From positions 2,294,001-2,358,000 of the forward strand of contig NZ_CP043474.1 of assembly GCF_008329645.1 (NCBI RefSeq): DNA of 64,000 nucleotides. Reading direction: 5' to 3'. Below the pieces are notes generated by a model. The model worked only from the letters and a program-made list of their open reading frames with translations. It had not been told where the DNA came from and did not search any database. A program made the position numbers and the translations under genes. The DNA is from Mycolicibacterium grossiae. GTDB taxonomy: Bacteria > Actinomycetota > Actinomycetes > Mycobacteriales > Mycobacteriaceae. Positions 1-9,278 of the stretch are shown here, piece after piece (positions within the stretch are counted from its first letter, which is position 1; every line of letters begins with the position of its first letter).

Positions 1-1051
1 GCACCTCGATGCGCGGGTCACCGAGCCGGGCGCCGCGCAGCACCGCCTGCAGGCGCTCGACGAGGGCGCCGTCGCTCCGCCAGTTGGTGCCCAACGTCCG
101 GCGGTCACCCGCCGTCTCGGCGGCTGCGAGGTAGGTGACGATGTCGCCACCGCGGAACGCGTAGATCGCCTGCTTCGGATCACCGATGAGCACCACGGTC
201 GACCGGTCGCTGAACGCGCGGTCGATCACCTGCCACTGCACCAGGTCGGTGTCCTGGAATTCGTCGACCATCACGATGGGCCACCGCTGATGCATCCGGG
301 TGCGGGCGGGGGAGTCCTCCGCGGCGAGTGCATCGGCCAGCCGCGTCAGCAGGTCGTCGTAGCCGAGGATGCCCATGCGACGCTTGCGCGTCTCGACCTC
401 CGCCAGCACGGCCTTTGCGAACGAGATGCACACGGCCGCGTGCGAATCCGGGTCCGGAGCGACGGGGCGCAGCTCGGTCGCCGGATTGCCGATGACCTCG
501 CGGGCGAGGCGCAGCGCGTCGGCGTAGGCGAGCGCCGGGTCGTCGGCCTGCTGGCCGAAGTGCTTGAGGTACAGGTCGTCGACCACCTCGGTGACCAGAT
601 CGGTGAGGCTCTCGACGAGGGTGACGCCACCGTCGGAGTCGCCGGCGACGCCGAGGGACGACAGCACGAGTTGACAGAACTGGTGCGTGGTCGCGATGGT
701 GGCCGCGTCGAAGCCGGCCATCGCGTCACGCAGGTTGCGTTGGCGGTCCTCGCGTTCGGCGTCCGTGCCGGCGACCAGCGCAGCCACCACCTCGTTGCCG
801 TCGACGAGCGACGGATCGTCGAATGCGGCTGCGGCGTCGGTGATCTGGCGTCGGACCCGCTCGCGCAACTCCTGGCTCGCCGCGCGGCCGAAGGTGATCA
901 GCAGCATCTGGTCGAGCGTCGCGACGCCTTCGGCGACGTACCGGGTGACGAGGTTCGCCAGGGCGAACGTCTTGCCGGTGCCGGCGCTGGCCTCCAGCAC
1001 CGTCGTGCTGCGGGGTGTCGGAAGCGGGCCGAGCAGGTCGAAGCGGTTCAC
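1..1051 (-). CDS. recB: RecB, exodeoxyribonuclease V beta subunit (partial, N-terminal part)
   Basis: N-terminal about 350 residues of RecB, the 3'-5' helicase/nuclease subunit of RecBCD; the gene runs off the left edge. Reading from a GTG at 1051, the protein opens with a short leader and then a Walker A motif (ASAGTGKT, residues about 21-28), as expected of a UvrD/RecB-type helicase. The GTG overlaps the recC stop (GTGA), so the two are translationally coupled. In mycobacteria RecBCD acts mainly in single-strand annealing rather than in homologous recombination proper (family knowledge). The frame stays open to the window edge. Identity rests on the motif plus the recC neighbour. Confidence 0.9.
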   Translation of the reverse strand, partial: MNRFDLLGPLPTPRSTTVLEASAGTGKTFALANLVTRYVAEGVATLDQMLLITFGRAASQELRERVRRQITDAAAAFDDPSLVDGNEVVAALVAGTDAEREDRQRNLRDAMAGFDAATIATTHQFCQLVLSSLGVAGDSDGGVTLVESLTDLVTEVVDDLYLKHFGQQADDPALAYADALRLAREVIGNPATELRPVAPDPDSHAAVCISFAKAVLAEVETRKRRMGILGYDDLLTRLADALAAEDSPARTRMHQRWPIVMVDEFQDTDLVQWQVIDRAFSDRSTVVLIGDPKQAIYAFRGGDIVTYLAAAETAGDRRTLGTNWRSDGALVERLQAVLRGARLGDPRIEV

Positions 1052-4000
1052 AGGTCACTCCGTTCGGCGCGTAGCAGGGGCAGCCACAGCCGGGCGGCGA
1101 AGGCGCCGAGGCGGTTGTTCTCGCCGTCGACCTGCTCTCCGGGGCGCAGTGGCTGCATGAGGTCGCGCAGCCAGGCGTCCTTGCCCCAGGCCCGCACGTG
1201 TGCGGGTTCGGCGTCCTCGCCCGGGAACCGGCTCGAGCGCCAGCGGTAGGACGCGGCACGTTCGGGATCGTCGCCGGTATGGCGGGCCTGGGCCCAGGCG
1301 TACGAGGTCTTCACCGGCAGCGGCAACGGTTCGCGACGTCCGACGTCGTACATCGCCACCAGGTCGCGCAGTACGTCGACGGCGGGCACCTCGGGCTGGC
1401 CGAGCGCCTGCGCCCGTGGCGTCGACCCCTTGGGCGGGCGGCCGATGCACACCGCCGCCCAGTCCCGGCCCGGATCGCGAGCGTGGAGCGCCAGCAACGG
1501 GATCCACGACTCGAGCAGGTGCTTGCCGCCCAGTTTCGAATAGGTGACCGACACCAGGCGCTCACCGAAGACGGGCGACACCGTGCCGGTGAGCCGACGC
1601 CGGTCACCGAGGTCCACGTCGACGTCGATCGCGCGCGCCGTGACCGAGCGATGCCGCCGGGCGGCCTCGGCGAGCAGGTGGGCCTGGTCGCGCAGTTCGG
1701 CCGCCTTGCGCCAGCCGAGCTTGCCCGGCGGCAGCGTGCCGCGGCGCCATTCGGCGGCACGCGCGTCGTCGGGTGCCATGCCGCGCAGCATGTCGGCGAG
1801 CATGCGGTCGCCGACGGTCCACTCCTCGAGCGCGTCGAGGTCGACCGGCATCTCGTCGTCGACGCCGTCGACGTCCCAGGGGAGCGTGTACTCCATCTCG
1901 CGGAAGAAGCCCTTGACCGGATCGCGGTAGAAGGCGACCAGGTCGGCGAGCGCGACGTCGGTGCGGGGGCGTTCCGGCAGCGGTCCCGCGATGAAGGGCG
2001 GCTGGGTCGAACGTTCGCGGGTGCTGACCCGCGCGGCGCGGAGTACCGTCGGATCGAAGCTGAACGGCTCGCCGGGCACCAGCTCGCCGCGGACGACGTT
2101 GCGAATGTCGAACGGCTGCAGCGGATGCCGGACCACGATGCGCTTGGCGACGATCTTGGCCGGCGTTTCGGTGGTGCGGTACACCGCGTCGAGCAGTTCG
2201 GCGAGCGGCACCGCGGGTGGGCGTTCGTGTCCGGATCCGGCGTCGGCGCCGGTGTAGGTGATGACGAGCTTCTCGGTGGCCGCACCGATGGCGTCGAGCA
2301 GCAGCTGCCGGTCCTCGGATCGGCTGTCCCGTTCGCCGGTCATCGGCGCGCGAGCCAGGACGTCGTCGCCGTCGACGATGCCGCGGCGCGGGAACACGCC
2401 GTCGTCGAGACCGACGAGGCACACCACGCGATGCGGGACCGACCGCATCGGCACCATGGTGCACACGGTCAGCGTGCCGGTGCGGAAGTTGGCCCGGGTG
2501 GGGCGGCCGCCGAGGCGGCGTTCGAGGAGCGCCTTGACGTCCGGAAGCCGCAGCGGGGTGTCGGCGTGGTCGCCGGCGGCGGCGAGGACGTCGGCGAATT
2601 CGCGCTCCATCTGGCTGAACTGCCACTGGTCGGCGTCCGCGGTGCGCGTCAGCCGGGTGATGCCGTCGGTGAGCGCGGCGAGCCAGGCGCGCAACGGCTG
2701 CTTCGTGGACAGTGCCGTGACGGTCCGTTGGACGCGGTCGACGTATTCGGCGAATTGCCCGGCCAATTCGACGCGGTTGCTGCTGACGTCGTCGAGGGGA
2801 AGCGTCGCATCTATCCAGGCGTGGGCGTCGTCGGACATCGCCACGCCCAGCAGGACGCGGTCGACGCCGAACTGCCAGGTGTTGTGCACGAAGTCGACGC
2901 CGTAGGGACGCCGGTGGTCCTGGTCGAAGCCCCACCGGACATTCGCCTGGCGCACCCACCGGGTGATGTCCTCGAGATCGTCGTCGGAGAACGCGAAGCG
3001 CGCGCGGACCGGCGCGGACTGCGCGAGGTTGAGGACCTCGCTCGCAGTGGCCCGGCTCCCGGCCAGGGCGAGCAGCTGCGTGGCGACGCCGAGCAGCGGG
3101 TTGGTCTGAACGAGTGCGCGATCCGCCAGCCGCATCCGCAGCTTGTGTGCCGGATGGACGCCGGGCAGCACGTCGCCGAGCCCGAAGTCGGCGTTGATGA
3201 GCGGCGCGTAGGCGTCGATGTCGGGGCACATGACGAGGATGTCGCGTGGCTGCAGGGTGGGGTCGTCGGCGAGCAGCCCGAGCAGGACCTCGCGCAGCAC
3301 GTCCACCTGCCGCGCCTGTCCGTGGCAGGCGTGCACCTGCACCGAACGGTCGCCCGGGTCGTGCGAGCGGCCGTGCGGCCGAACCGCGTTGGCGGTGATG
3401 TCGGACTGCAACCACCCAAGCATCGTCGCCGGCCGCGGTGATTCGGGAAGGTGCTCGTCGGTGCCGGCGCCGGACGGCAGGCTGCGCTGCAACTCGCGAA
3501 GGTCCCGACCGAGCGTCGCCAGCAGCGGATGGCCCACGCTGCGGTGGCTGTCGTCGTCGCGGCGCGGCACCGGTCCGCGGCGTCCCCGAAGCGTCTGCCA
3601 CAGCGCATCGCTCGCGTGCGGCAGCCACAGGTGCAGGTCGTGGTGCACCCCCAGCGCGGTCAGCAGCTCGATCTCGGTGACCGGTAGCCGGGTGTGTCCG
3701 AACAGCGAGAGCCGCTGCGGCAGATCGATCGCCGATTCGTGCAGTCGTGCAACGGTTTCGGCGTGGCGCACGTGCGGTGGAGCGGCGGGGACGCGGTCGA
3801 CCACGGCGCGCCACAGCGGCGGCTGCCACGTGAGGTCGGGCGGGAGCGAGCCGCTGTCGCCGTCGAGCCACCCGGCGAGCAGCGCGGGCCGCTGGCGGGC
3901 GTAGGACGCGAACAACCCGGCCACGCGGCGGGCGACCGCGTACCGCCGGCCCAGCCGCAACTCGCGTTCGGCGTCGCCCGGCTCGAAGTGTCCGAGGTGC

Positions 4001-4344
4001 AGCGCCAGCGCCCGGCACCACGGTTCGTCGAGGCTGCGATCGATGACGTCGAGCAGCGGCCACACCAGCGCATCGGGCGCCCACGGATCGTCGTCGGCCG
4101 TGCCCGTCAGTTCGGCGATGAGCGAGTGCGGGTTGCGGAACTCGACGCCGGCGCAGACGCCGTCGGCGGCCGATCCGCGTCCCAGCACGTGCGACAGACG
4201 TTGCGACAACCAGCGTTCGACGCCCTTGGCGGGCACCAGCACGAGGTCCATTGCGAACGGATCGGACGGCGGGGTGGCCAGGAGTTCGGCCAGTCCCGAG
4301 GCGAGGACGTCGGTCCGGTCCGCGCGGTGGAGGTGAAGACCCAT
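1048..4344 (-). CDS. recC: RecC, exodeoxyribonuclease V gamma subunit
   Basis: RecC, the Chi-recognition and scaffold subunit of RecBCD. The 1098-residue product matches the length expected of mycobacterial RecC (about 1100). The ATG at 4344 is preferred over the upstream in-frame start at 4491 because the extra 49 residues are low-complexity, arginine-rich and unlike any RecC N-terminus, whereas MGLHLHRADRTDVLA is typical. The protein has the inactive helicase-like fold with an AKGVERWL segment near residue 45 and a RecC-type nuclease-like C-terminus. It is followed directly by recB with a GTGA overlap. recD is expected beyond the left edge. Confidence 0.93.
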   Translation of the reverse strand: MGLHLHRADRTDVLASGLAELLATPPSDPFAMDLVLVPAKGVERWLSQRLSHVLGRGSAADGVCAGVEFRNPHSLIAELTGTADDDPWAPDALVWPLLDVIDRSLDEPWCRALALHLGHFEPGDAERELRLGRRYAVARRVAGLFASYARQRPALLAGWLDGDSGSLPPDLTWQPPLWRAVVDRVPAAPPHVRHAETVARLHESAIDLPQRLSLFGHTRLPVTEIELLTALGVHHDLHLWLPHASDALWQTLRGRRGPVPRRDDDSHRSVGHPLLATLGRDLRELQRSLPSGAGTDEHLPESPRPATMLGWLQSDITANAVRPHGRSHDPGDRSVQVHACHGQARQVDVLREVLLGLLADDPTLQPRDILVMCPDIDAYAPLINADFGLGDVLPGVHPAHKLRMRLADRALVQTNPLLGVATQLLALAGSRATASEVLNLAQSAPVRARFAFSDDDLEDITRWVRQANVRWGFDQDHRRPYGVDFVHNTWQFGVDRVLLGVAMSDDAHAWIDATLPLDDVSSNRVELAGQFAEYVDRVQRTVTALSTKQPLRAWLAALTDGITRLTRTADADQWQFSQMEREFADVLAAAGDHADTPLRLPDVKALLERRLGGRPTRANFRTGTLTVCTMVPMRSVPHRVVCLVGLDDGVFPRRGIVDGDDVLARAPMTGERDSRSEDRQLLLDAIGAATEKLVITYTGADAGSGHERPPAVPLAELLDAVYRTTETPAKIVAKRIVVRHPLQPFDIRNVVRGELVPGEPFSFDPTVLRAARVSTRERSTQPPFIAGPLPERPRTDVALADLVAFYRDPVKGFFREMEYTLPWDVDGVDDEMPVDLDALEEWTVGDRMLADMLRGMAPDDARAAEWRRGTLPPGKLGWRKAAELRDQAHLLAEAARRHRSVTARAIDVDVDLGDRRRLTGTVSPVFGERLVSVTYSKLGGKHLLESWIPLLALHARDPGRDWAAVCIGRPPKGSTPRAQALGQPEVPAVDVLRDLVAMYDVGRREPLPLPVKTSYAWAQARHTGDDPERAASYRWRSSRFPGEDAEPAHVRAWGKDAWLRDLMQPLRPGEQVDGENNRLGAFAARLWLPLLRAERSDL

Positions 4345-4456
4345 CGACCCCACCCTATGCCGCGCCGCAGGCGACGGGCACCGCTTTCGCCGGCGTGCGG
4401 TGTCGGACCCTCCTGCCACAGTGAGGGTGTGCATCGGACGTAGACGAGGGGGACAC

Positions 4457-5071
4457 ATGCCGACGGACGTCGACCAGCCAAAGCTCACCACGCGGTTCGA
4501 CGAGGCGTTGCGCTACGCCTCGGAGCTGCACCGGACCCAGACCCGCAAGAGCAGTGAGGTCCCCTACCTCGGGCACCTGCTGTCGGTGGCGGGCCTGGTG
4601 ATCGAGGGTGGGGGCACCGAGACGCAGGCGATCGCCGGGTTGCTGCACGACGCGGTCGAGGACCAGGGCGGGGCACCGGTCCTGGGGACGATCCGCGAGC
4701 GGTTCGGCGAGGACGTGGCGACGATCGTCGACGAGTGCAGCGACACCGACGTCGTCCCGAAGCCGCCGTGGAAACAGCGCAAACAGGACTACGTCGACCA
4801 CCTCGGCGGAGCCTCGGACGGAACGATCCTGGTCTCGCTGGCGGACAAGCTCGACAACGCGCGGGCCATCCTGCGCGACCTGCGCGAGGTGGGTCCGGTG
4901 CTGTGGGACCGGTTCAGCGAAGGGGATCCGCGCGAGCACCTCTGGTACTACCGCTCCCTGCTCGCGGTCTACCGCGAGCGCACCGACACGTGGCTCGTCC
5001 GGGAACTGGCGCGCGTCCTCGACGCCATCGAGGACCTGGTCGACGGAGCCCAGGGGCGACCCAAGAGCTAA
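4457..5071 (+). CDS. HD-domain hydrolase, RelA/SpoT-type (p)ppGpp hydrolase-like
   Basis: A 204-residue single-domain HD protein. It carries the metal-site pattern of RelA/SpoT hydrolase domains: an early His in YLGHLLSV, LLHDAVED in the first third, and DKLDNARAI near the middle. There is no synthetase, TGS or ACT domain, so it resembles the stand-alone small alarmone hydrolases (MESH1-like). The substrate cannot be read from sequence. The ATG at 4457 follows a purine-rich GAGGGGGA stretch; an upstream in-frame start at 4400 would add an unsupported arginine-rich leader. It is divergent from recC. Its stop codon overlaps the convergent echA3 stop by 4 bases. Confidence 0.75.
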   Translation: MPTDVDQPKLTTRFDEALRYASELHRTQTRKSSEVPYLGHLLSVAGLVIEGGGTETQAIAGLLHDAVEDQGGAPVLGTIRERFGEDVATIVDECSDTDVVPKPPWKQRKQDYVDHLGGASDGTILVSLADKLDNARAILRDLREVGPVLWDRFSEGDPREHLWYYRSLLAVYRERTDTWLVRELARVLDAIEDLVDGAQGRPKS

Positions 5072-5787
5072 CCCGCGGTCGCGGCGAACTCCGCCGGCAG
5101 GCCGTCGATGCCGGCGCGGATGGCGCGCAGGGCGTCGTCGCGGGCCTTGAGCTTGGAGGCGACGTGCGCCTTGGCGTGCACGGTGGCGGCAACGTCCGCG
5201 GCGACCTCGTGGGCGCGTGCCAACACGTTGCCGTCTGCGACGATCTCGTCGAGCCAGCCGGCCGACACCGCGGCGTCACCGGAGAACACGGCGGCCAGGG
5301 AGATGGCGCGCTGGAAGGCGGCGCGGGTGAGGCGCAGCCGCATGATCTCGATGGCGGAGATGGGCAGCACCATGCCGATCGCCACCTCGTTGGCCTGGCA
5401 CCGCGAGCTGGGGGAGCCGACCCGGTGGTCGCCGCTCAGCAGGAGGAACGATCCCATCGCGATGGCCGGACCGGTGGCCGCGATGATCACCGGCACGGGG
5501 AAGGTCAGGAGTCGGATCGAGAGTTCGAAGCCGCCGGCCAGCATCCCCAGCGCGGCCGCGGCGTCACCGGAGCTGAACACCGACAGGTCGAATCCGGCGC
5601 TGAGGACCCGCGAGTTGCCTGCCAGCACGATGGCCTTCACCTCGCCGGCACCCGCCGCGGCCTCGGCCCGGTCCAACGCCTCGTTGAGGTGCTGCTGGGT
5701 GGCCGGCGACAGAACGTTGACCTTGCCGTCGTCCAGCGTGATCGTCGCGACGTTCTCGGTCAGCTCGTAGGTGACTGGACTGCTCAT
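5068..5787 (-). CDS. echA3: Enoyl-CoA hydratase/isomerase family protein (EchA3-like)
   Basis: Crotonase-fold protein of 239 residues, in the position held by echA3 (Rv0632c) next to recC. Residues about 95-125 carry the oxyanion-hole and CoA-binding segment (VIIAATGPAIAMGSFLLLSGD). The ANEVAIGM segment supplies the Glu in the place of the first catalytic Glu. The typical GTQRL region of active hydratases is replaced by LPISAIEIMRLRL, so hydratase activity is uncertain. A related acyl-CoA activity such as thioesterase or isomerase is possible. Start ATG at 5787, preceded by a GGGAGAG ribosome-binding site. Convergent with the HD hydrolase. Confidence 0.8.
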   Translation of the reverse strand: MSSPVTYELTENVATITLDDGKVNVLSPATQQHLNEALDRAEAAAGAGEVKAIVLAGNSRVLSAGFDLSVFSSGDAAAALGMLAGGFELSIRLLTFPVPVIIAATGPAIAMGSFLLLSGDHRVGSPSSRCQANEVAIGMVLPISAIEIMRLRLTRAAFQRAISLAAVFSGDAAVSAGWLDEIVADGNVLARAHEVAADVAATVHAKAHVASKLKARDDALRAIRAGIDGLPAEFAATAG

Positions 5788-5849
5788 CGGCTCTCCCTCG
5801 GTGCGGCGGTTCGAGCCGATGGTACTGAGGCCGGACTGCGGCTCCGGTG

Positions 5850-6676
5850 TCAGCGGGTCCCGACCCGGTGCCTGCCCGCCGGGTCGTCGCGCAGCCAGGG
5901 GAGGTCGAGTTCGGTCGTCTGGTCGAGTTGCCGTGTGCGCCAACGGTCCTGCGTTTCGGCGACGGCGCCCTTCATGCGTTCGATCTCCTGCCGGAACACC
6001 TCGGGCTGCGTCTCCTTCGACGCGTAGTGGAAGTAGGTGAGCACGGTGCGCAGCAGTTCGAGCTTCTGCTTCTCGCGCTTGGCGAGGTCGTGCGTCGTCA
6101 GCAGGTCGAGGCGCTGCACCGGCTGCAGGGCGCCCCAGTCGAGGCTGACCTTCGACTCGAAGGACCGGCGCCGCCTCCACGCCCGGGTGTTGCGGCCGTC
6201 GGCCGGTCGGGGCGTATCCGTGTATCGCACTGTCCCGTCGAAGCGCGAGCGGATCGACCCACCGAGTTCCTCCCGGCTGATCGCCGAGTCCCACACCGTT
6301 CGCCATTCCTGGCCGGGAGCGAGGTGGGGCAATTCGCTGGGTAGCTCCAACTCGACGACCTCGGGTGGCCCGTCGTACGGGTTGTCCTCGTACACCGCCA
6401 CGGTCGGCGGGTGGGTGAACTCGAAGCGAACGTCGTGGGCGGCGGTCTGCCCGTAGTTGCGCACGACCAGTTCGATGACGTGCCAGTCCGAGGGATGCGG
6501 CTCCATGTACATCGCCACCTCGGGCCGTACCTGGTCGGCCCTGACTGCCGATTCTTCGACATCTGCCGATGGGTGGCGACGGCGATGGCGATGCCCACGG
6601 CCACGGCCGTCCACACCGCGATCGCCAACCAGGTCTGTGCGCCGAGGCTCGTCACTCGGTCCCACTCCGATGTCAT
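5850..6676 (-). pseudogene. Conserved mycobacterial membrane protein, apparently frameshifted
   Basis: Two reading frames together look like one gene. The first, from ATG 6676 (or GTG 6688), encodes a short N-terminus and one strong membrane segment (TWLAIAVWTAVAVGIAIAV) ending in MSKNRQ. The second, entered near 6545-6535, continues with VRPEVAMYMEPHPSDWHV and runs about 225 residues to a stop at 5850. Neither frame alone makes sense: the first turns into arginine/serine-rich shadow sequence, and the second has a low-complexity charged start. Loss of a single base near 6545 would explain it. The soluble part holds a beta-rich domain and a C-terminal helical region. The break may be real, or may be a sequencing or assembly error. 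Function unknown. Confidence 0.6.
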
Positions 6677-6783
6677 CTCGATCCCCACTGCGTTCGGTGT
6701 GCCCGTGCGTCGGGGAGGACACTACTGCGTCGCCGGCACCTCCGTCATGTGCGACGAAAAGTTTGCTGACGGCTACCAGGAGT

Positions 6784-6827
6784 GCGACGTAGCCCTGCGG
6801 CGGGGGCGCGCTGCAGGGCTACGTCGC
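6784..6827 (-). terminator. Perfect 15-bp hairpin after the DUF4012 gene
   Basis: GCGACGTAGCCCTGC at 6784-6798 is exactly repeated as its reverse complement at 6813-6827, with a 14-base loop. It begins 5 bases past the stop codon of the minus-strand DUF4012 gene. No T-tract follows on either strand, so this would be a T-less terminator or an mRNA 3'-end stabiliser. Confidence 0.55.
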
Positions 6828-6832
6828 GGTCC

Positions 6833-8581
6833 TCATCCGCACGCCGGCACCGTGACCGTCGGTGTCGGCGAGTCGCGCAGCGGTTGCACGGGAACCCGTG
6901 CGGCGCCGGGAGCGGTCAGCTCGGTCAGTTCGAAGGTCACCTCGATGGTCGCGCCGCGTTCGATGCGCAGCTGCGCGTCGAACACCGGGTGTCCGCGTTC
7001 CATCCCGGTGAACACGGCGACGCGGCGACCGTCGACGTAGGCGGCGGTCAGCTCGGCTCCCTGGGTGGCGACCAGGCTGACCGAGGCGACGTTGGTGCCC
7101 TCGGGGACGTCGCGCACGGGTCCGTCGGCGAGGCCGAAGGAGCCTGCCACGTAGCCCGGCAGTGCGCCGGAGGGCGCATCGTTGCGCAGCCGCACGGTGA
7201 CGGTGGAGCTGCGACTGTCGGCGTCGCAGCCGGCGGCGCTGTAGACGATCTGCCGGGTGAGGTAGTAGTCGAGCTTGTTGCCACCGAGGTTGTTGACGAG
7301 CACCTGCGCGTACGGGCCGGGATCGTCGGGCACCACGTGTGCCAACACGGTGTCCTCGATGACCGCTTGTTCGTCGGGATGGTCACTCCACACCGAGATG
7401 CGTTGCTCTGCGGCGGCCTTGGCCAGCGCGTCGAGCAGCGCACGGTGGGAGCCCGCGAAGCTCGTCACCTTCGTCACCACCTCGCCGGCGATGTCCTGCA
7501 GGTACTGCTTGCGGGCGTCGTTGTCGTCGGCGAAGCGAAGGTAGGCGGTCGATTCGGTCAACTCGACGACGTTGTCCGCCGTGACGGTCTCGCCGTCGGG
7601 CATCGTCACCGGGCCGGTGACGGCGAGGACGTCGCTCAGCGCGACCGGGTCGAGGGCGATGACACCGTCGACCCGCTCACCGGACTGCTGCTCCCACATC
7701 GACTGCCAGATGCGCGCGGCGTAGGGGAAGTGCGGGCTGAGGTTGCTGTTGCGCACGTCGACCGTGGGATTGACGTAGCCGTACTGTGCGGTGAATTCCG
7801 GTCCGAGGTCGATCGGCGCGAACGGCCGGTTCAGTTCGGTGTTGCGACCCAACGTGTCGACCGATGCTCGACCGTCGGCGACGCGCAGGATGCCGAAGCC
7901 GCCGAGGAGTCCTCCGGTGCCGCGCGCCTCGGCGTTGGTCTGGAATCCGAGGAAGTACGTGCGTGGCCCGTCGGCGCCCAACATGGGTGGCAGGAGGCGG
8001 GCTGCCACGGCAGCGCGCTCGAGAAGCGAGGCGAGTTCCGACGTTTGGGTCCGAAGGGCCGCGCGGGCGTCGCGTACCGGAGCCAGGTAGGCGGGGTCGA
8101 CGACGTCCCGGGCCGCCATGTCGGCGGTGCGTGCCTCGCGGGCCACGTCGGCCAGTGCTGGTGCCGCCTGCTCGAGCAGTGGGAGGTCGATTCTGCCGTC
8201 GGCGCCGAGGAAACGCTCCGGTGAGATGGCTACCGACGTGTCGACGGCCGGCCGAAGGACGTCGCGCACCAGGTGGACGACGACGTCGGAGATCTGCTGG
8301 GTGGCGAGCAGTGGGCGACCGACCCACGGCACCGAGGCCCCGGCGCTCCACGGCAGACTGTGCGTCGCTTCGCGCGCGGCGACGGCGTGTTCGAGAGCCG
8401 CATTGATGCGGCGCGATGCCTCGTCGGCGTCAGCGCGGGCGAGGGCGTCCTTGGCCTGTAATGCTTCGGCTCGGGCGTACTCGAGCTGCGACTTCGCCTG
8501 CGTTGCCTCATATCCCAGCCAGGCGGTCACCGCGCCGACGGCGCCGACGACGCCGAGGGCGATCAGCAGCCACGTGCGCAT
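6833..8581 (-). CDS. DUF4012 domain membrane-anchored protein
   Basis: A 582-residue protein with one N-terminal membrane anchor (residues about 4-24), a helical, probably coiled-coil region rich in Ala, Glu and Arg (about 25-100), then a large extracytoplasmic domain. The hallmark segment RTYFLGFQTNAEARGTGGLLGGFG near residue 225 and the following NTELNRPF and LDPVALSDVLAVTGPV segments are characteristic of DUF4012 proteins of actinobacteria. Function is unknown; relatives occur near polysaccharide export genes and LytR-CpsA-Psr proteins, but here the EPS locus is 10 kb away. The ATG at 8581 is chosen; a GTG at 8593 is possible. A hairpin lies just past the stop. Confidence 0.8.
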   Translation of the reverse strand: MRTWLLIALGVVGAVGAVTAWLGYEATQAKSQLEYARAEALQAKDALARADADEASRRINAALEHAVAAREATHSLPWSAGASVPWVGRPLLATQQISDVVVHLVRDVLRPAVDTSVAISPERFLGADGRIDLPLLEQAAPALADVAREARTADMAARDVVDPAYLAPVRDARAALRTQTSELASLLERAAVAARLLPPMLGADGPRTYFLGFQTNAEARGTGGLLGGFGILRVADGRASVDTLGRNTELNRPFAPIDLGPEFTAQYGYVNPTVDVRNSNLSPHFPYAARIWQSMWEQQSGERVDGVIALDPVALSDVLAVTGPVTMPDGETVTADNVVELTESTAYLRFADDNDARKQYLQDIAGEVVTKVTSFAGSHRALLDALAKAAAEQRISVWSDHPDEQAVIEDTVLAHVVPDDPGPYAQVLVNNLGGNKLDYYLTRQIVYSAAGCDADSRSSTVTVRLRNDAPSGALPGYVAGSFGLADGPVRDVPEGTNVASVSLVATQGAELTAAYVDGRRVAVFTGMERGHPVFDAQLRIERGATIEVTFELTELTAPGAARVPVQPLRDSPTPTVTVPACG

Positions 8582-8623
8582 TGAGGGCCGCACCTTGGTC
8601 CCAGACCGGTGGCGGGACGTGCG

Positions 8624-9067
8624 TCAGCAGCTTCGCGCGACGCTGGCCGAGACGGTGCCGTACGGTCCGACCTTCACGCCGAGTCCCGCCACGCAGGCCT
8701 CGAGATTCAGTGCGGTGAACCACCCGAACAGCGGCTGCACGGCTCCGGGCAGAAGCCCGACCGGGTTGACGCTGAACAGGGTGGTTCGGTCCGGCGGCGT
8801 GGGATTCGGCGCGCCCAGCCAGAAGAGGTTCGGTTGGGCGGGCGCCGCGGCGGTCGATGCCGCCGAAAGCGTCGGCGCTCCCACGGAATTCGACCGTCCG
8901 AGCCACCATGGCGAGGTTCCGTCGACCAGGGCGGCGGTGCCGAGCGACCCCGTCGACGCCGGTGCGGCCGGTTCAGCCTGCGCCGGAGCCGCCGAGATCA
9001 GCCCGCTCGCCAGGGCCACGACGCCTGCGGCGACACCGGCACGCGCAGCGACAGCAATTCTTTCCAT
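8624..9067 (-). CDS. Secreted hypothetical protein
   Basis: A 147-residue protein with a clear Sec signal peptide (basic start MERIAVAARAG, hydrophobic core, cleavage near APAQA-EP at about residue 31). The mature part is small, Ala/Pro/Gly-rich, and ends with two cysteines (in LEACVAG and at the extreme C-terminus) that could pair. The ATG at 9067 follows a strong GGGGGA ribosome-binding site. No family is recognised. A promoter-like TTGACA-17-GATGCT lies upstream. It lies 42 bases upstream of the DUF4012 gene on the same strand and may be co-transcribed. Confidence 0.75.
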   Translation of the reverse strand: MERIAVAARAGVAAGVVALASGLISAAPAQAEPAAPASTGSLGTAALVDGTSPWWLGRSNSVGAPTLSAASTAAAPAQPNLFWLGAPNPTPPDRTTLFSVNPVGLLPGAVQPLFGWFTALNLEACVAGLGVKVGPYGTVSASVARSC

Positions 9068-9103
9068 TTGGCTTCCCCCAGCCCCCCGTGGAATGTTGGC
9101 GAC

Positions 9104-9132
9104 AGCATCGCAGACCTCCATCACGGTGTCAA
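9104..9132 (-). promoter_or_regulatory. Promoter-like element for the secreted protein at 8624-9067
   Basis: On the minus strand a consensus TTGACA (9127-9132) is followed after 17 bases by GATGCT (9104-9109). This is good spacing for the primary sigma factor, though the -10 box is only a partial match. It lies about 37 bases before the ATG at 9067. Confidence 0.4.
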
Positions 9133-9278
9133 TCAGTGCGAATGCACGGTGGGGCGCGGTGTCAGTTACCGCAAAGGGCCGTACTCGGATTTCCATAGCT
9201 GCTGTCACAGCGAAGGATTGACGCGTCCTTTGTGGTGCGACGAAGGGTGGCACATCGCCACGCGGTGGCGACGCGTCA

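Noticed and set aside
1198..3441. Plus-strand open frame of 747 codons and minus-frame 1604-4084 within recC
   Set aside because: Both are antisense or out-of-frame shadows of recC with Arg/Ala-rich composition.
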